Shown: positions 1 to 5,606, numbered from the stretch's first letter. The stretch is DNA of 6,404 nucleotides from Anaerolineaceae bacterium (GCA_022181005.1 BQMV01000372.1:1-6404); one strand, 5' to 3'. Program-made: numbers and translations. Notes: generated by a model from the letters alone, not told the origin.

Positions 1-554
1 TTGATGGCGGGTTCGGTGATCTCGTGAAAGACGACGCGCTTCGTGCGCGCGGGTTCGATCTCCGCCGACTCGAGCAAATGCCACGAAATCGATTCGCCTT
101 CGCGGTCGGGATCGGTTGCGAGATAAATTTCTTCGGCTTTTTGCGCCAACTTCTTGAGCTCTTTGACGACTTCTTTTTTCTCGTTCGGCACGCGATATTT
201 CGGCGTGAAGCCATTGTCCACGTCCACCGAGAGTTGCGACTTCAACAGATCGCGCACATGCCCCACCGACGCGCGGACGGTATATCCTTTGCCGAGAAAA
301 CGACCAACAGTCTTCGCCTTCGCGGGCGATTCGACGATGACGAGTTTGCCGTCGCGCTTCTCCACCTTTGCCACCTTCTCAGGCTTCGGCGGCGGGACGA
401 GTCCCGCGTGCGCGTCGGTCTTTCCCATGCGATAAAGTTTTGTTCCACACACTGAGCAAGTGCCGATCGTGACAGGAGACGCCTTCGCGTTGAATCCCGC
501 GACAGGGTCTTTCATCTCACGCTTGGTCTTGCATTTCATACAATAGGCTTCCAT
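1..554 (-). CDS. topA: DNA topoisomerase I, N-terminal part (3' end outside window), with N-terminal zinc-ribbon-like domain
   Basis: Type IA topoisomerase, which relaxes negative supercoils through a transient 5'-phosphotyrosine link. Only the first 184 codons are present; the frame is open through base 1, so the active-site tyrosine is not visible. Residues 1-44 form a four-cysteine module (C5, C8, C33, C36, with YCMKC and CSVCGTK) resembling DUF5679, a probable zinc ribbon. A charged Pro/Lys linker follows (about 45-68), then the TOPRIM domain: KLVIVESPAKAKT with the conserved Glu at E75, GHVRDL at 98-103, and DPDREGE with D148, D150 and E152 as the metal-binding acidic triad, followed by the family motif SWHLLE. 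The ATG at 554 is chosen because the ribbon starts there and AAAAGGT (566-560) lies just upstream. The gene follows manC, separated by repeat copy A. Identification as topA is firm. Zinc binding and the DUF5679 label are inferred from the cysteine pattern. Confidence 0.93.
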   Translation of the reverse strand, partial: MEAYCMKCKTKREMKDPVAGFNAKASPVTIGTCSVCGTKLYRMGKTDAHAGLVPPPKPEKVAKVEKRDGKLVIVESPAKAKTVGRFLGKGYTVRASVGHVRDLLKSQLSVDVDNGFTPKYRVPNEKKEVVKELKKLAQKAEEIYLATDPDREGESISWHLLESAEIEPARTKRVVFHEITEPAI

Positions 555-570
555 AAATTACCTTTTATCA

Positions 571-655
571 ATGTCGTTGCGAGTCTTCGAGAAGCAATCT
601 CCTCGCTAATAGGAGATTGCTTCACCACTCGCTACGCTCGGGTTCGCAACGACAT
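571..655. repeat. Nested inverted repeat, copy A (between manC and topA)
   Basis: The element has a perfect 12-bp outer inverted repeat, ATGTCGTTGCGA at 571-582 against TCGCAACGACAT at 644-655. Inside it is a perfect 13-bp inner inverted repeat, GAAGCAATCTCCT at 591-603 against 611-623, with a 7-nt loop. It starts 3 nt past the manC stop and ends 16 nt before the topA start, taking 85 of the 104 intergenic bases. Its arms match copy B at 1761-1887. No T-run follows the stems on either strand, so it is not a canonical intrinsic terminator. It resembles, from memory, the widespread bacterial palindromes carrying GTCATTGCGAG and GAAGCAATCTC, possibly a MITE- or REP-like element. No ORF lies within it. 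Confidence 0.9.
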
Positions 656-658
656 AAG

Positions 659-1750
659 TTATAAATATTTCTCCTGCTTATCTTTCTTCAACTTCTCCAC
701 AACATCGCGCACGCGCTGGGCTTGGTCGGCTTTGCAGACCAGCAACACGTCGCCCGAATCTACCACAATCACGTTATCCATACCAATAGTGACCATCAAG
801 CGTCCGTTGTTTGCGCTGTACACGAGCGTGTGATGCGAGTCAATTTCGATATGCTCGGTATTGACCGCTACATTTCCATCTACATCGGGTACCAACACTT
901 CAAACAAGGAATCCCATGCGCCAACGTCGCTCCAACCGAGTCCGCCCGCGGGGAGGACTGCCACTTTCTCGGCGTGTTCCATGATCCCGTAATCAATCGT
1001 CTGGCTTTTCAGCCCCGGCCAATGCTCTTGTATCACAGTCTCGCGTTTTGGTGTATCCCACGCGGACGCGATCTCGCTAACAACTTTGAAGAGTTCGGGC
1101 ATTTGACGTTCAATTTCGGCGAGAATGACGTTTGTTTTCCAAACGAACATGCCGCTGTTCCATGTATGATCGCCGCTTTGAAGTAATTGTTGCGCGGTGA
1201 CTTCATCAGGCTTCTCTTTGAATCGCTTCACGGTGTAGACGGGATACTTGTATTCGCCATCCAACGGCTCGCCTTGTTGAATATAACCATATCCAGTGGA
1301 TGGAAACGTCGGTGTAATTCCCAGCGTGACGAGATACTCTTCTTCCGCCACATCGAACGCCGAACTGATGAGTTGATTGAACAGATCCTTGTTGCGGATG
1401 TGATGGTCCGCCGTTTGGATCGCCATCATCGCTTGCGGATCGCGCTTTTGTAAAACTGCCGCCGCCAATGCTACCACAGACGCTGTCCCGCGCGGCGCAG
1501 GCTCGATCAAATAGTTCTCTTTGGGAATGTCAGGGACTTGTTCCTGCATCACACGCGCCTGCTCTGCGACAGTCACGATCAAGATTCGTTCAGGCGGAAA
1601 CAACGCCTCAAGCCGCGCAACCGTGCTTTGAAAGAGAGTCTCTTTGCCGAGCAACGGCAATAATTGTTTCGGCGTTTCTTTGCGGGAGAGAGGCCACAGG
1701 CGAGTCCCTCCGCCTCCAGCCATGATGACAGCGTATGTGTGTGAATTCAT
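659..1750 (-). CDS. manC: Mannose-1-phosphate guanylyltransferase (GDP-mannose pyrophosphorylase), monofunctional
   Basis: Cytoplasmic enzyme making GDP-mannose from mannose-1-phosphate and GTP, the donor for mannosylated or fucosylated glycans and lipids. The 363-residue product has a nucleotidyltransferase Rossmann core. The signature GGGGTRLWPLSR is at 12-23, followed by K28 of ETPKQLLPL. Other family motifs are EPAPRGTA (83-90), TADHHI (113-118), the FKEKP sugar-nucleotide motif (177-181), WNSGMF (197-202) and GWSDVGAWDSL. A short left-handed beta-helix-like tail with HTLVYS and VIVVDSGDVLLV follows. The C-terminal cupin-type phosphomannose isomerase domain of bifunctional enzymes is absent, so it should be transferase-only. 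No Shine-Dalgarno sequence precedes the ATG at 1750; TACGAT lies 5 nt upstream. Both flanks are filled by copies of the same inverted repeat, and the gene separates dprA from topA. No other sugar-nucleotide gene is in view, so the end product is unknown. Confidence 0.95.
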   Translation of the reverse strand: MNSHTYAVIMAGGGGTRLWPLSRKETPKQLLPLLGKETLFQSTVARLEALFPPERILIVTVAEQARVMQEQVPDIPKENYLIEPAPRGTASVVALAAAVLQKRDPQAMMAIQTADHHIRNKDLFNQLISSAFDVAEEEYLVTLGITPTFPSTGYGYIQQGEPLDGEYKYPVYTVKRFKEKPDEVTAQQLLQSGDHTWNSGMFVWKTNVILAEIERQMPELFKVVSEIASAWDTPKRETVIQEHWPGLKSQTIDYGIMEHAEKVAVLPAGGLGWSDVGAWDSLFEVLVPDVDGNVAVNTEHIEIDSHHTLVYSANNGRLMVTIGMDNVIVVDSGDVLLVCKADQAQRVRDVVEKLKKDKQEKYL

Positions 1751-1760
1751 TGGTTATCGT

Positions 1761-1887
1761 ATGTCGTTACGAGCCACGAAGTGGCGAAGCAATCTCCTGT
1801 TTTGTAAACACATCATGCTAATTTTAAACTATTGTCGCGAGGAGATTGCTTCGTCGTGGCGCGATGCGCCACTCCTCGCAACGACAT
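1761..1887. repeat. Nested inverted repeat, copy B (between dprA and manC)
   Basis: The outer arms are ATGTCGTTACGAG (1761-1773) and CTCGCAACGACAT (1875-1887), complementary at 12 of 13 positions. The inner arms are CGAAGCAATCTCCT (1785-1798) and its perfect 14-bp complement (1840-1853), enclosing an AT-rich 41-nt loop. Each shoulder carries its own small hairpin: GCCAC/GTGGC with a GAA loop (1773-1785) and GTGGCGC/GCGCCAC with a GAT loop (1856-1872). The whole could fold as a cruciform or cloverleaf. It has the same outer and inner arm sequences as copy A. Its last conserved base is the A of the dprA TGA stop, and its other end lies 10 nt before the manC ATG. No obvious target duplication is visible. 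Confidence 0.9.
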
Positions 1888-2996
1888 CATCCCGTTTTAT
1901 ATTCCGATTGTACCTCACGCACTGCGACGTAATTCATACCGCCGACTTGCCGCACCATGCCTTTCAACTCCATAAGCGCCAGCGACGCGGACACTTTCTC
2001 GATGGGCAGTTCAGATTGATTGCGGATCTCGTCAATCTGCATCGGTTCATTCGTCAACACGGTCAACAGCTTTGCTTCGATCGCATCAGTCGGCATGATC
2101 TTACGCGCGGCTTTGTGTTCGCCGACGCGCGTGATGTCTAATGCTTGCATCAAGTCGTTGACGCTCAACAGCGGAAGCGCGCCGTTTTGGATCAACTTAT
2201 TCGTGCCTTTGCTTTGCGGCGCAAGGATACTCCCAGGGACCGCAAAGACTTCGCGTCCCTGCTCGGCGGCGAACTCGGCAGTGATCAAAGCGCCACTCGT
2301 CTCGCCTGCTTCCACGACAACGACAGCCAACGACAACCCCGAAATGATTCGATTGCGCGGAGGAAAGTTCGACGCGTCGGGCGGCGTGCCTGGGGCGTAA
2401 TCGCTGATGATCGCGCCGCGCTCCATCATTTGCTCTGCTAGCGCGCGATGTTCAGGCGGATAGATTTTATCCACGCCCGAACCCAACACGCCAATCGTTC
2501 GTCCGCCCGCCTTCAACGTGGATTGATGCGCGACCGCGTCCACGCCCCGCGCGAGTCCGCTGATGACGGTCATGCCGTTCGCCGCGAGGAAAGCTGATAA
2601 TTCTTCTGTAATCTGCCTGCCATATGGGGTCGCCCGTCGCGTACCGACAATGGCAACAGCGAACAAATCGTCGGGCAAATATTCGCCGCGTATATATAAC
2701 ACCGGCGGAGGCTGGCTAATTTCTTTGAGTCGTTGCGGGTACGCTTCATCCTGCCATATAAGAATCTTAATCCCCTGTTTCTCGATATGCTCCCATACTT
2801 TATCGAGGTCAATGCCCTTGCGCGCTTGTGTAACGCGCTCGATCACTTTCAATCCCAAGCCTGCTTCCGCCAATTCATTCGGCGCGGCTCTCCACGCGGA
2901 CTCCAAGTCGCCAAAGTGCGCGACCAATCCCTGCATCCGCACCGCGCCGATGCCTTTAATCAAGTTGAAGCCGACCCAGAATTTTTTGTCGTCCAT
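1887..2996 (-). CDS. dprA: DNA processing protein DprA (Smf), RecA loader
   Basis: DprA binds incoming single-stranded DNA during natural transformation, protects it and loads RecA; many non-transformable bacteria also keep it. The 369-residue protein is of normal full length for the three-domain form. It has an N-terminal helix-hairpin-helix-like region (about 8-60, with LIKGIGAVRMQGLVAHFG), then the Rossmann-like DprA core. Core motifs are AIVGTRRATPYG (115-126), SGLARGVDAVAH (146-157), GSGVDKIYPPEHR (172-184), FPPRNRIISGLS (211-222), VVEAGETSGALITA (227-240), REVFAVPG and GTNKLIQNGALPL. A winged-helix C-terminal domain (about 305-365) ends in GGMNYVAV. The ATG at 2996 fits the family N-terminus, but no Shine-Dalgarno sequence precedes it; TAGAAT sits 7 nt upstream, which would suit a leaderless start. 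The TGA stop overlaps the last base of repeat copy B. dprA next to topA is a common bacterial order; here manC comes between them. Confidence 0.96.
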   Translation of the reverse strand: MDDKKFWVGFNLIKGIGAVRMQGLVAHFGDLESAWRAAPNELAEAGLGLKVIERVTQARKGIDLDKVWEHIEKQGIKILIWQDEAYPQRLKEISQPPPVLYIRGEYLPDDLFAVAIVGTRRATPYGRQITEELSAFLAANGMTVISGLARGVDAVAHQSTLKAGGRTIGVLGSGVDKIYPPEHRALAEQMMERGAIISDYAPGTPPDASNFPPRNRIISGLSLAVVVVEAGETSGALITAEFAAEQGREVFAVPGSILAPQSKGTNKLIQNGALPLLSVNDLMQALDITRVGEHKAARKIMPTDAIEAKLLTVLTNEPMQIDEIRNQSELPIEKVSASLALMELKGMVRQVGGMNYVAVREVQSEYKTG

Positions 2997-3058
2997 AAAT
3001 TTGATTCTAACTCGTTAGTCTCAATACAGACTTCGCTCCACACAGCCGCTGCAACAAC

Positions 3059-3592
3059 TTACAGACCCTCAAGCATATGAACTTTGACGAAACGGCGAGC
3101 AGGCTGAAGGTCCAGAATGACCGAGGGAATCGCGGGGAGGAGAATCTCTTTGCCTAAGTCGTCCCGCACTACGTAGACATCGTTCGCGCCTGTCTCCAAA
3201 ATTTCAACCAACTCGCCCAGCAGATTATCGTTCTCGTCCACAACTTTGAATCCGATCAACTCATGCTGATAAATTTTACCCTCAGGCAGCGGCGGCGCAT
3301 CCGCTTTTTTGACGAAGACCCATTGGTTGCGAAACAGACCCGCGTCTTCGGGCGTTTCGACGTTCTTGAATTTTACAAGCAGACCCGCTTGATGCGGGCG
3401 TGCGCTGGTCAGCGTTACAGGCTTACGCTCCTCGCCCACAAATAGTTTTCGCCCGCTTTTCATGCGCTCAGGGAAGTCTGTATGCAAATCCATAACGATT
3501 TCGCCGCGCACTCCATGCGGACGTCGTAAAAAACCTACGCTCAAATAAAGCGGCTCGCCTTTCGGCGAGCCTGTGATTTTTTCTTTTGCCAT
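3059..3592 (-). CDS. rimM: Ribosome maturation factor RimM (16S rRNA processing)
   Basis: RimM helps mature the 3' domain (head) of the 30S subunit, binding S19 and 16S rRNA. The product has 177 residues, a usual size. The N-terminal RimM beta-barrel (about 15-95) opens with LYLSVGFLRRPHGVRGEI, containing the hallmark PHGVRGE (25-31). The C-terminal PRC-barrel (about 104-177) contains YQHELIGF, ETGANDVYVV (133-142) and the typical ending LLPAIPSVILDLQ followed by HMLEGL. The ATG at 3592 shares its A with the khpA TAA stop (TAATG), and no strong Shine-Dalgarno sequence is seen, so translational coupling to khpA is likely. A perfect 8-bp hairpin with a GAAA loop lies in codons 8-14, within a short N-terminal extension ahead of the conserved barrel. 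trmD, the common next gene, does not follow; dprA starts after a 62-nt gap. Confidence 0.96.
   Translation of the reverse strand: MAKEKITGSPKGEPLYLSVGFLRRPHGVRGEIVMDLHTDFPERMKSGRKLFVGEERKPVTLTSARPHQAGLLVKFKNVETPEDAGLFRNQWVFVKKADAPPLPEGKIYQHELIGFKVVDENDNLLGELVEILETGANDVYVVRDDLGKEILLPAIPSVILDLQPARRFVKVHMLEGL
3552..3571 (-). other. GAAA-loop RNA hairpin inside the rimM 5' coding region
   Basis: On the coding strand GGCTCGCC (3571-3564) pairs perfectly with GGCGAGCC (3559-3552) across the loop GAAA, a GNRA-type tetraloop. The stem begins 21 nt after the A of the rimM start codon and encodes roughly Gly-Ser-Pro-Lys-Gly-Glu. It could modulate rimM translation or stabilise the mRNA after khpA. The hairpin itself is directly visible; any function is inference. 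Confidence 0.6.
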
Positions 3593-3828
3593 TAGTCTGG
3601 CTCAACCACATCGAGCGTGGCTTGCTTGCCTTCTTTTTCAGCGGCTACTCGCAACAACGCGCGAATGGAATTGGCGACCTTGCCGCCTTTGCCGATGACG
3701 CGCCCCATGTCGTCTTTCGACACGCTCAGCTCAATGCGTACACGCGACCCGTTCCCCGATTGAGTTACTTGCACTTCATCGGGATGATCCACTAACGACT
3801 TTACGACATACTCGATTAATTCTTTCAT
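3592..3828 (-). CDS. khpA: KH-domain RNA-binding protein KhpA
   Basis: Small cytoplasmic RNA-binding protein. In Firmicutes the homologue partners with KhpB (Jag/EloR) and affects cell elongation and sRNA-mRNA interactions. The 78-residue product is full length for the family and is a single KH fold. The N-terminus MKELIEYVVKSLVDHPDEV is typical, and the RNA-clamping GXXG loop is GKGG (46-49) in DMGRVIGKGGKVANSIRALL. It ends in VVEPD. The start at 3828 is supported by AAGGA 9 nt upstream on the coding strand. It lies 45 nt after rpsP and overlaps rimM by one base (TAATG), which matches the well-known rpsP-khpA-rimM order and implies a shared transcript. No khpB is in the window. Confidence 0.95.
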   Translation of the reverse strand: MKELIEYVVKSLVDHPDEVQVTQSGNGSRVRIELSVSKDDMGRVIGKGGKVANSIRALLRVAAEKEGKQATLDVVEPD

Positions 3829-3873
3829 AGCGTAGTTCCTTCGCCATAATAGGGGCAGGCTAGAAACGAGGGT

Positions 3874-4206
3874 CTACTTTTGCGCTTCCTTGCGTTTGGC
3901 TTCCGCCTCTTCCGCCTCTTTAACAAGCGTCTCAACCGCTTCACCCTTCTTGAAGCGCTCCCAACGCTCCAGCGTCCCAACGGATTTAAACACCTGCTCC
4001 ACCGACTCGGTCGGGCGAGCGCCGTTCTTCATCCAGTGAAATACGCGATCTTCCTTGAGATGAACCGTTGAAGGCTCTGTGCGAGGATTGTAGAAACCCA
4101 AAATTTCCAAAAAACGGCCATCGCGAGGGGACTCTTTGTCCGCGGCGACGACACGATATGTGGGTTGACCCTTCAACCCGATCCGGCGTAAACGAATACG
4201 AACCAT
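3874..4206 (-). CDS. rpsP: 30S ribosomal protein S16
   Basis: S16 is an early-assembly protein that binds the 5' and central domains of 16S rRNA in the 30S subunit. The product has 110 residues: the conserved S16 core (1 to about 82) starts with MVRIRLRRIGLKGQPTYRVV, followed by ESPRDGRFLEILGFYNPRTEP and the segment around WMKNGARPTESV. It ends in a charged Glu/Lys/Ala-rich helical tail (about 90-110) that varies among bacteria. The frame stays open upstream to an ATG at 4272, but the ATG at 4206 is chosen because the S16 family begins at MVRIRL and a strong AAGGAGA lies 9 nt before it. It is the first gene of the rpsP-khpA-rimM group, downstream of the histidine kinase by about 150 nt, and probably has its own promoter there. 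Confidence 0.97.
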   Translation of the reverse strand: MVRIRLRRIGLKGQPTYRVVAADKESPRDGRFLEILGFYNPRTEPSTVHLKEDRVFHWMKNGARPTESVEQVFKSVGTLERWERFKKGEAVETLVKEAEEAEAKRKEAQK

Positions 4207-4215
4207 CTTGCTTTT

Positions 4216-4222
4216 TCTCCTT
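4216..4222 (-). promoter_or_regulatory. Shine-Dalgarno site fixing the rpsP start
   Basis: AAGGAGA on the coding strand, 9 nt before the ATG at 4206. It is the clearest ribosome-binding site in the window. It selects the internal ATG that matches the S16 N-terminus rather than the in-frame ATG 66 nt further upstream. Confidence 0.85.
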
Positions 4223-4296
4223 GAAATTATTTGCATTTCAGACAGGCATAGAGAGGTATGTGAAAGGAACACATGCGGGCTGAAATCGCAAACGCA

Positions 4297-4305
4297 ATTT
4301 TACCA
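4297..4305 (-). promoter_or_regulatory. Candidate extended -10 promoter element for the rpsP operon
   Basis: TGGTAAAAT on the minus strand fits an extended -10 pattern (TGN followed by TAAAAT), roughly 90 nt upstream of the rpsP start. No good -35 hexamer is seen at 16-18 nt spacing. It lies just downstream, in transcription order, of the inverted repeat that ends the histidine kinase gene. The call rests on motif resemblance alone. Confidence 0.3.
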
Positions 4306-4320
4306 GACTTTTCAATTTGA

Positions 4321-4389
4321 ACCGCGAAGCCCGCAAAGTGCGCTAAGAAAAACCTTTAAAATCTTTGCGTTCTTGGCGTGCTTAGCGGT
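4321..4389. repeat. Imperfect inverted repeat spanning the 3' end of the histidine kinase gene
   Basis: Two 28-nt arms, 4321-4348 and 4362-4389, are complementary at 22 of 28 positions around a 13-nt AT-rich loop (4349-4361). The arms carry recurrent ACCGC, AAGC and CGCAAAG words, resembling from memory dispersed bacterial repeats of the ACCGCTAAG...CGCAAAG type. The right arm is translated as residues 378-386 of the kinase, and the kinase TAA stop lies in the loop. It may act as a transcript 3'-end structure, but there is no T-run after the stem. Confidence 0.7.
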
Positions 4390-5519
4390 AAGGAAAAAGA
4401 TACCCTCGTTCCTTTTCCCGCTTCGGATTCCGCCCAAATTTTCCCGCCGTGCGCCTCGACCAGATATTTCGCTATCGAGAGTCCCAACCCCATCCCGCCC
4501 GAATCGCTGGATTTGTAGAATCGGTCAAAGACACGACTCAAATCTTCGGCTTGGATTCCCTCCCCGCTATCTTGGATGAAGACCGTCACGCCTCGAATCT
4601 CAGGGACGGCTGATTCAGTCACCCCAACCTTTATCTCCCCTCCGCTCGGCGTGTACCTCACCGCGTTCGCCACAATATTCATCAACACCTCGCGGATACG
4701 CAATGGGTCAATCTCGATCACGTCCACGTTGTCCAACTGCAACTCAACGCGGATATTCTTTTCCGTCGTCCGCGTCTCAAACGCAGAGACGACATCACGA
4801 ATCAACAAGCCCAAATCCGTTGGCTCGCGCTTCAATTGCAACGATCCGCTTTCGGCGAGCGCGAGAGTCCGCAAGTCGTCCACCAGCCGCGAAAGGATTT
4901 GCGTCTCATCGTACAGTGATTTCAACCGTTCCGCATCCGCCGCGTAGACTCCGTCAATCATCCCCTCGAGGTTGCCCTGCATGATCGTGATCGGCGAACG
5001 GAGTTCGTGAGAAATATCTGCCAGCATGTTGCGGCGTTGTTTATCGTTCAACTCCAGTTTCTCCGCCATCGAATTAAACTCACGCAACAACGCGCGGACT
5101 TCAAACGGTCCACGCTCCTCGACACGCACGGAAAAGTCCCCATCCGCCACGCGACTCGACGCCTCGAGCAACTCATCCAACGGCATGGACATGCGCCGCA
5201 AATTACGCACGCCAAAAAATACTGCCGAAATCAAAATGAAGAAGCCGATCAGCCCGAATGGGAAAATGAAATCGGGGCGACCAAACGGGTGCATGTTCGG
5301 CGGCATGTTGTGAAATTCCACGAACGGGTCGAGCAAGAACCGCAACAACGCCATCACGCCGATACAAGCCATGAAGCTGAACAGGATGAAAAAACATCCC
5401 ATCCTGCGGAAGAAGGGTTTGCCGCGCATGTGACGCCAGCGCTTGGGGGGCCATTCTTCGTTGTCGGGCCACCAAGGGGGTTTGGGACGGGGATGGTGAG
5501 AGGGGGTCATTTCATTCAT
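4356..5519 (-). CDS. Sensor histidine kinase, two transmembrane segments, HAMP-HisKA-HATPase
   Basis: Membrane sensor kinase, the likely partner of the adjacent response regulator. Domain order in 387 residues: a cytoplasmic Pro/Trp/Arg-rich N-terminus (1-40, with KPPWWPDNEEWPPKRW), TM1 (about 41-63), a loop of only about 20 residues outside, TM2 (about 84-104), HAMP (about 105-157), HisKA with the phospho-accepting H171 in DISHELRSPI, and HATPase_c. ATPase motifs are NIVANAVRYT (N box, 281-290), DSGEG (G1, 317-321), FDRFYK (F box, 331-336) and GMGLGLSIAK (G2, 342-351). All catalytic motifs look intact. The topology recalls BaeS-like kinases. The outside loop holds HNMPPNMH (70-77), a possible metal-binding cluster. 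The last nine residues are encoded by an inverted repeat and look non-native. No Shine-Dalgarno sequence precedes 5519; M4 (5510) is an alternative start. The signal is unknown. Confidence 0.94.
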   Translation of the reverse strand: MNEMTPSHHPRPKPPWWPDNEEWPPKRWRHMRGKPFFRRMGCFFILFSFMACIGVMALLRFLLDPFVEFHNMPPNMHPFGRPDFIFPFGLIGFFILISAVFFGVRNLRRMSMPLDELLEASSRVADGDFSVRVEERGPFEVRALLREFNSMAEKLELNDKQRRNMLADISHELRSPITIMQGNLEGMIDGVYAADAERLKSLYDETQILSRLVDDLRTLALAESGSLQLKREPTDLGLLIRDVVSAFETRTTEKNIRVELQLDNVDVIEIDPLRIREVLMNIVANAVRYTPSGGEIKVGVTESAVPEIRGVTVFIQDSGEGIQAEDLSRVFDRFYKSSDSGGMGLGLSIAKYLVEAHGGKIWAESEAGKGTRVSFSLPLSTPRTQRF

Positions 5520-5524
5520 ACTTC

Positions 5525-5606
5525 GGTGGTCGAGTAGTCCTGAGCCGTTGCGCTGAGTTTATCGAAGCGGAAGCGTAGCGGAGACGAAGGACGTATCGAG
5601 ACCACC
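5525..5606. repeat. Dispersed-type palindromic repeat in the regulator-kinase gap
   Basis: GGTGGTC (5525-5531) is complementary to GACCACC (5600-5606). The bounded segment contains CGAGTAG near one end and GTATCGAG near the other, plus TGAG/TTTATCGAAG and iterated CGAAG, CGTAG and CGGAG words. This composition matches, from memory, widespread GGTCTCGATACG...CTACTCGACCACC repeats of bacterial genomes. It ends 5 nt before the kinase start codon. No gene is supported inside it. Confidence 0.65.

Noticed and set aside
24..455. Long plus-strand open frames opposite topA, with similar ones opposite manC (722-1186), dprA (2563-3018) and the kinase (5007-5537)
   Set aside because: They lie antisense to genes with clear family motifs, their translations are Arg/His/Ser-rich without recognisable domains, and they have no supporting start signals. 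They are shadows of biased codon use.
571..1887. The two intergenic repeats considered as CRISPR repeats or as intrinsic terminators
   Set aside because: There are only two copies, separated by a whole gene, with no regular spacers and no cas genes. No T-run follows the stems on the minus strand, so canonical terminators are not supported.
4222..4240. A weak hairpin TGAAAT/ATTTCA just before the rpsP Shine-Dalgarno site, considered as an autoregulatory element
   Set aside because: It has only six mostly A-T pairs around a 7-nt loop, and touches just the first base of the ribosome site. It is too weak to call without covariation evidence.
4207..4272. A longer rpsP start at the in-frame ATG at 4272, adding 22 residues
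   Set aside because: S16 proteins begin at MVRIRL, and the strong AAGGAGA site is placed for the ATG at 4206. The extra residues are leader sequence.
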